This document shows, piece after piece, positions 6,175-7,526 of a stretch of DNA of 7,526 nt. Made by a program: the position numbers and the translations under genes. Position 1 is the first letter of the stretch. Each line of letters starts with the position of its first letter. Origin of the DNA: Woeseia sp. (GTDB lineage Bacteria; Pseudomonadota; Gammaproteobacteria; Steroidobacterales; Woeseiaceae); contig JABIUH010000285.1 of the NCBI GenBank assembly GCA_018701055.1, positions 1 through 7,526 of the forward strand. The letters are read 5' to 3'. The notes below the pieces were generated by a model that saw nothing but the letters and a program-made list of their open reading frames with translations, was not told where the DNA came from and made no database searches.

Positions 6175-6948
6175 CTACTTGATGTTTCGAGCATCCTTTA
6201 ATAGATCGTATGCCGCGTTAAGCTCGCGCGAACGCTCTTCAGCAACCGGCCGCATGCTTTCAGGTAACCCGCGACCGGCGAGTTTATCGGGATGGTTTTG
6301 ACTGATGAGTTTTCGATACGCCCGTTTGATCTCGGCGTTGGTGGAATCGGGCGTGACGCCAAGCGCCGTGTAGGCGTCAGCAAGTAGGTCTTTCGTCGGT
6401 CGACCACCTGGTCCTGAACGCCTCCCAGTGGTGGCACGTAACAGCGCCTCGAGCTGAGAAACATCCGTCTCGTTCAACCCTAAACGCCGCGCGATGCGTA
6501 CCAACATGACGTGTTCGGCAGGATCGACCCGGCCATCTGCAACAACGGCCATCACCTGTAATTGCAGGAATAACTGGATCAAGGGTGGGCGGCCACGACT
6601 TACTTTGGCGAACTCGTCGACGGCGGCATCCAGATCGAAATCTGACTGTTTACCGCGGCTGAAAGCGGCTTTTGCCTGATCGCGTTGCTCACCGTGCAAA
6701 TTCATCATTTTGAATATCTGCTCGACAGCGTCGATTTCGTCGCGCGATACGACGTCATCTGCCTTGCAGAGCGCTCCCATGATGGAAAAAATGGAGTCGA
6801 AAAACTGCGACTGGACGACCCGCAAACCACCAATGATGGAGCGCCGCAGGGCAAGCCCCGCGTAATAGCCGCCGATACCGCCAATGAATGCGCCGGGCAG
6901 ACCGCCCATGCCTACGCCGATCATGGCGCCAATAAATGCAATTAACAT
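6175..6948 (-). CDS. djlA: Membrane-anchored J-domain co-chaperone DjlA
   Basis: A 257-residue type III J-protein (E. coli DjlA is 271) that stimulates DnaK from the inner membrane. In order: an N-terminal glycine-rich membrane segment (about residues 2-32, with GVGMGGLPGAFIGGIGGYYA), a TerB-like helical domain (about 48-170, with FSIMGALCKADDVVSRDEID, MNLHGEQRDQAKAAFSRGK and VVADGRVDPAEHVML), a short Gly/Arg linker (GRRSGPGGR), and a C-terminal J-domain (about 188-257) with the HPD motif at 219-221 (SQNHPDKLAGRGLP). The extreme C-terminal position of the J-domain and the HPDKL..KGLP-like loop are characteristic of DjlA. ATG 6948 is the natural start, since an in-frame TAG lies four codons upstream; the ribosome-binding site is weak. 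All expected domains are present. It appears monocistronic, with no functional partner visible nearby. Confidence 0.95.
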   Translation of the reverse strand: MLIAFIGAMIGVGMGGLPGAFIGGIGGYYAGLALRRSIIGGLRVVQSQFFDSIFSIMGALCKADDVVSRDEIDAVEQIFKMMNLHGEQRDQAKAAFSRGKQSDFDLDAAVDEFAKVSRGRPPLIQLFLQLQVMAVVADGRVDPAEHVMLVRIARRLGLNETDVSQLEALLRATTGRRSGPGGRPTKDLLADAYTALGVTPDSTNAEIKRAYRKLISQNHPDKLAGRGLPESMRPVAEERSRELNAAYDLLKDARNIK

Positions 6949-7033
6949 AGGTGTAGTCTAGCAACCTGGCGAGTGAGTGAGCACCTTTCATTAGACCGAA
7001 ATTGCTCATCGCAGGACAGAAAGTAAGCGCTCG

Positions 7034-7057
7034 TAGGAGTGGCTTCCAGCCGCGAAT
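7034..7057. repeat. REP-like hairpin (GTAGGAG-type)
   Basis: GTAGGAGTGGCTTCCAGCCG followed by CGAA contains a GTGGCT/AGCCGC stem (one G-U pair) around a TCC loop. It resembles the 'GTAGGAGC...GC..GCGA' REP sequences common in pseudomonads and relatives. It lies 86 bp upstream of djlA. The surrounding stretches (6949-7033 and 7058-7163) show no gene. Confidence 0.6.
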
Positions 7058-7163
7058 CATAACTCGCCCTGCTAATATGGTTCGTCGCTATGTTAAGGCA
7101 GGCTTGACTGACCGGCTTGGCCTCGGTCTAATACGCGGCTCGCGAGTAGATGGATTTCTCCAT

Positions 7164-7202
7164 CCCCGTCATTGCGAGGAACAAAGCGACGAAGCAATCC
7201 AG
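7164..7202 (+). repeat. Further copy of the 'CGTCATTGCGAGG...GAAGCAATCC' repeat
   Basis: CCCCGTCATTGCGAGGAAC followed by AAAGCGACGAAGCAATCCAG matches the better units of the cluster at 2529-2856 and reads in the same direction. No inverted second arm is visible. It ends 29 bp before the tRNA-Phe gene. Confidence 0.85.
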
Positions 7203-7231
7203 TCGTTCTGCAAAGAAAAGCACCACATTGT

Positions 7232-7307
<76 letters not shown>

Positions 7308-7365
7308 TTCCATTCAAATACTTACGGCGGTTCTTCCCATCCGCGGGTTCCCCGTTTGGTACCAA

Positions 7366-7383
7366 GTGCCCATTTTGTGCCCA
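7366..7383. repeat. Doubled GTGCCCA motif, 11-bp spacing
   Basis: GTGCCCA occurs at 7366-7372 and again at 7377-7383, one helical turn apart, 59 bp past the tRNA-Phe gene. Direct repeats at one-turn spacing next to a tRNA are what integrase or excisionase arm sites look like, but this is only suggestive. The stretch 7308-7479 otherwise shows no supportable gene. Confidence 0.35.
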
Positions 7384-7479
7384 CTTCGGCAGATCGTGAA
7401 TGGCAAGATTGGATCAGGACTTGCCGCTGAGATCGAACAGCTGGTTTACCCATAAGCAGACATTGAAGTCGCGCCTCTC

Positions 7480-7526
7480 GAGCACTGACCTCCGAAGGCA
7501 GGGGTCACAGGTTCGAATCCTGTCGG
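7480..7526 (+). pseudogene. 3' part of tRNA-Arg (CCG), 5' half not recognisable, cut by window edge
   Basis: The D-stem 3' strand GAGC (7480-7483), anticodon stem CTGAC/GGCAG (one A-G mismatch), loop CTCCGAA with anticodon CCG at 7492-7494, variable loop GGGTC, T arm ACAGG-TTCGAAT-CCTGT and CGG match the 3' portion of tRNA-Arg(CCG) nearly base for base from memory of E. coli. Upstream there is no GCTCAG..GG D-arm and no CCG partner for the acceptor CGG, so the 5' half is missing. This is the shape of an integration-site remnant. The last seven or so bases of the tRNA lie outside the window. Confidence 0.65.

Noticed and set aside
7400..7526. Open frame from ATG 7400 (MARLDQDLPLRSNSWFTHKQ...) to the window edge, considered as an integrase start
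   Set aside because: The later part is a translation of the tRNA-Arg fragment, and the first part does not resemble a tyrosine recombinase N-terminus.

Overview
The window looks like a gammaproteobacterial chromosome of intermediate GC content. The main evidence is that MutY, YggX and DjlA align closely with the enterobacterial proteins as I remember them, down to residue numbering at the catalytic and metal-binding positions, and that the mutY-yggX pair is followed by a tRNA-Phe. No species can be named from the sequence alone.

Left part (1-2442, + strand): a tightly packed operon holding the C-terminal end of an AsmA-family envelope protein, a secreted START/SRPBCC-like protein, mutY (adenine glycosylase) and yggX (iron/oxidative-damage protein). 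The last three genes overlap. The mutY start is an unusual TTG lying inside a 24-bp tandem repeat that also encodes the tail of the preceding protein. MutY and YggX both belong to defence against oxidative damage.

Middle part (2443-7231): a looser block. It opens with a cluster of diverged copies of a 'TTTGCGAGG...GAAGCAATCC' repeat. This runs into the 3' end of a frameshifted, unrecognised minus-strand gene. Next come a divergent Lrp/AsnC regulator and alanine dehydrogenase (ald), sharing a 146-bp spacer with two perfect 14-bp palindromes. ald ends in a strong intrinsic terminator. After a hairpin-bearing gap come a short PucR/CdaR-type regulator that appears to lack its N-terminus, and djlA, a membrane-anchored J-domain co-chaperone, both on the minus strand. 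A REP-like hairpin and another copy of the 'GCGAGG...GAAGCAATCC' repeat lie just before the tRNA. This block is bracketed by same-orientation copies of that repeat, which suggests assembly or insertion between yggX and the tRNA.

Right part (7232-7526): an intact tRNA-Phe(GAA) with encoded CCA, a gene-free stretch with a doubled GTGCCCA motif, and, at the window edge, a 3' part of tRNA-Arg(CCG) with no recognisable 5' half. This is the kind of remnant left by tRNA-targeting integrases. I found no CRISPR array, transposase or intact integrase, and no clear new multi-gene system. The most unusual material is the repeat array, the broken gene and the tRNA fragment.
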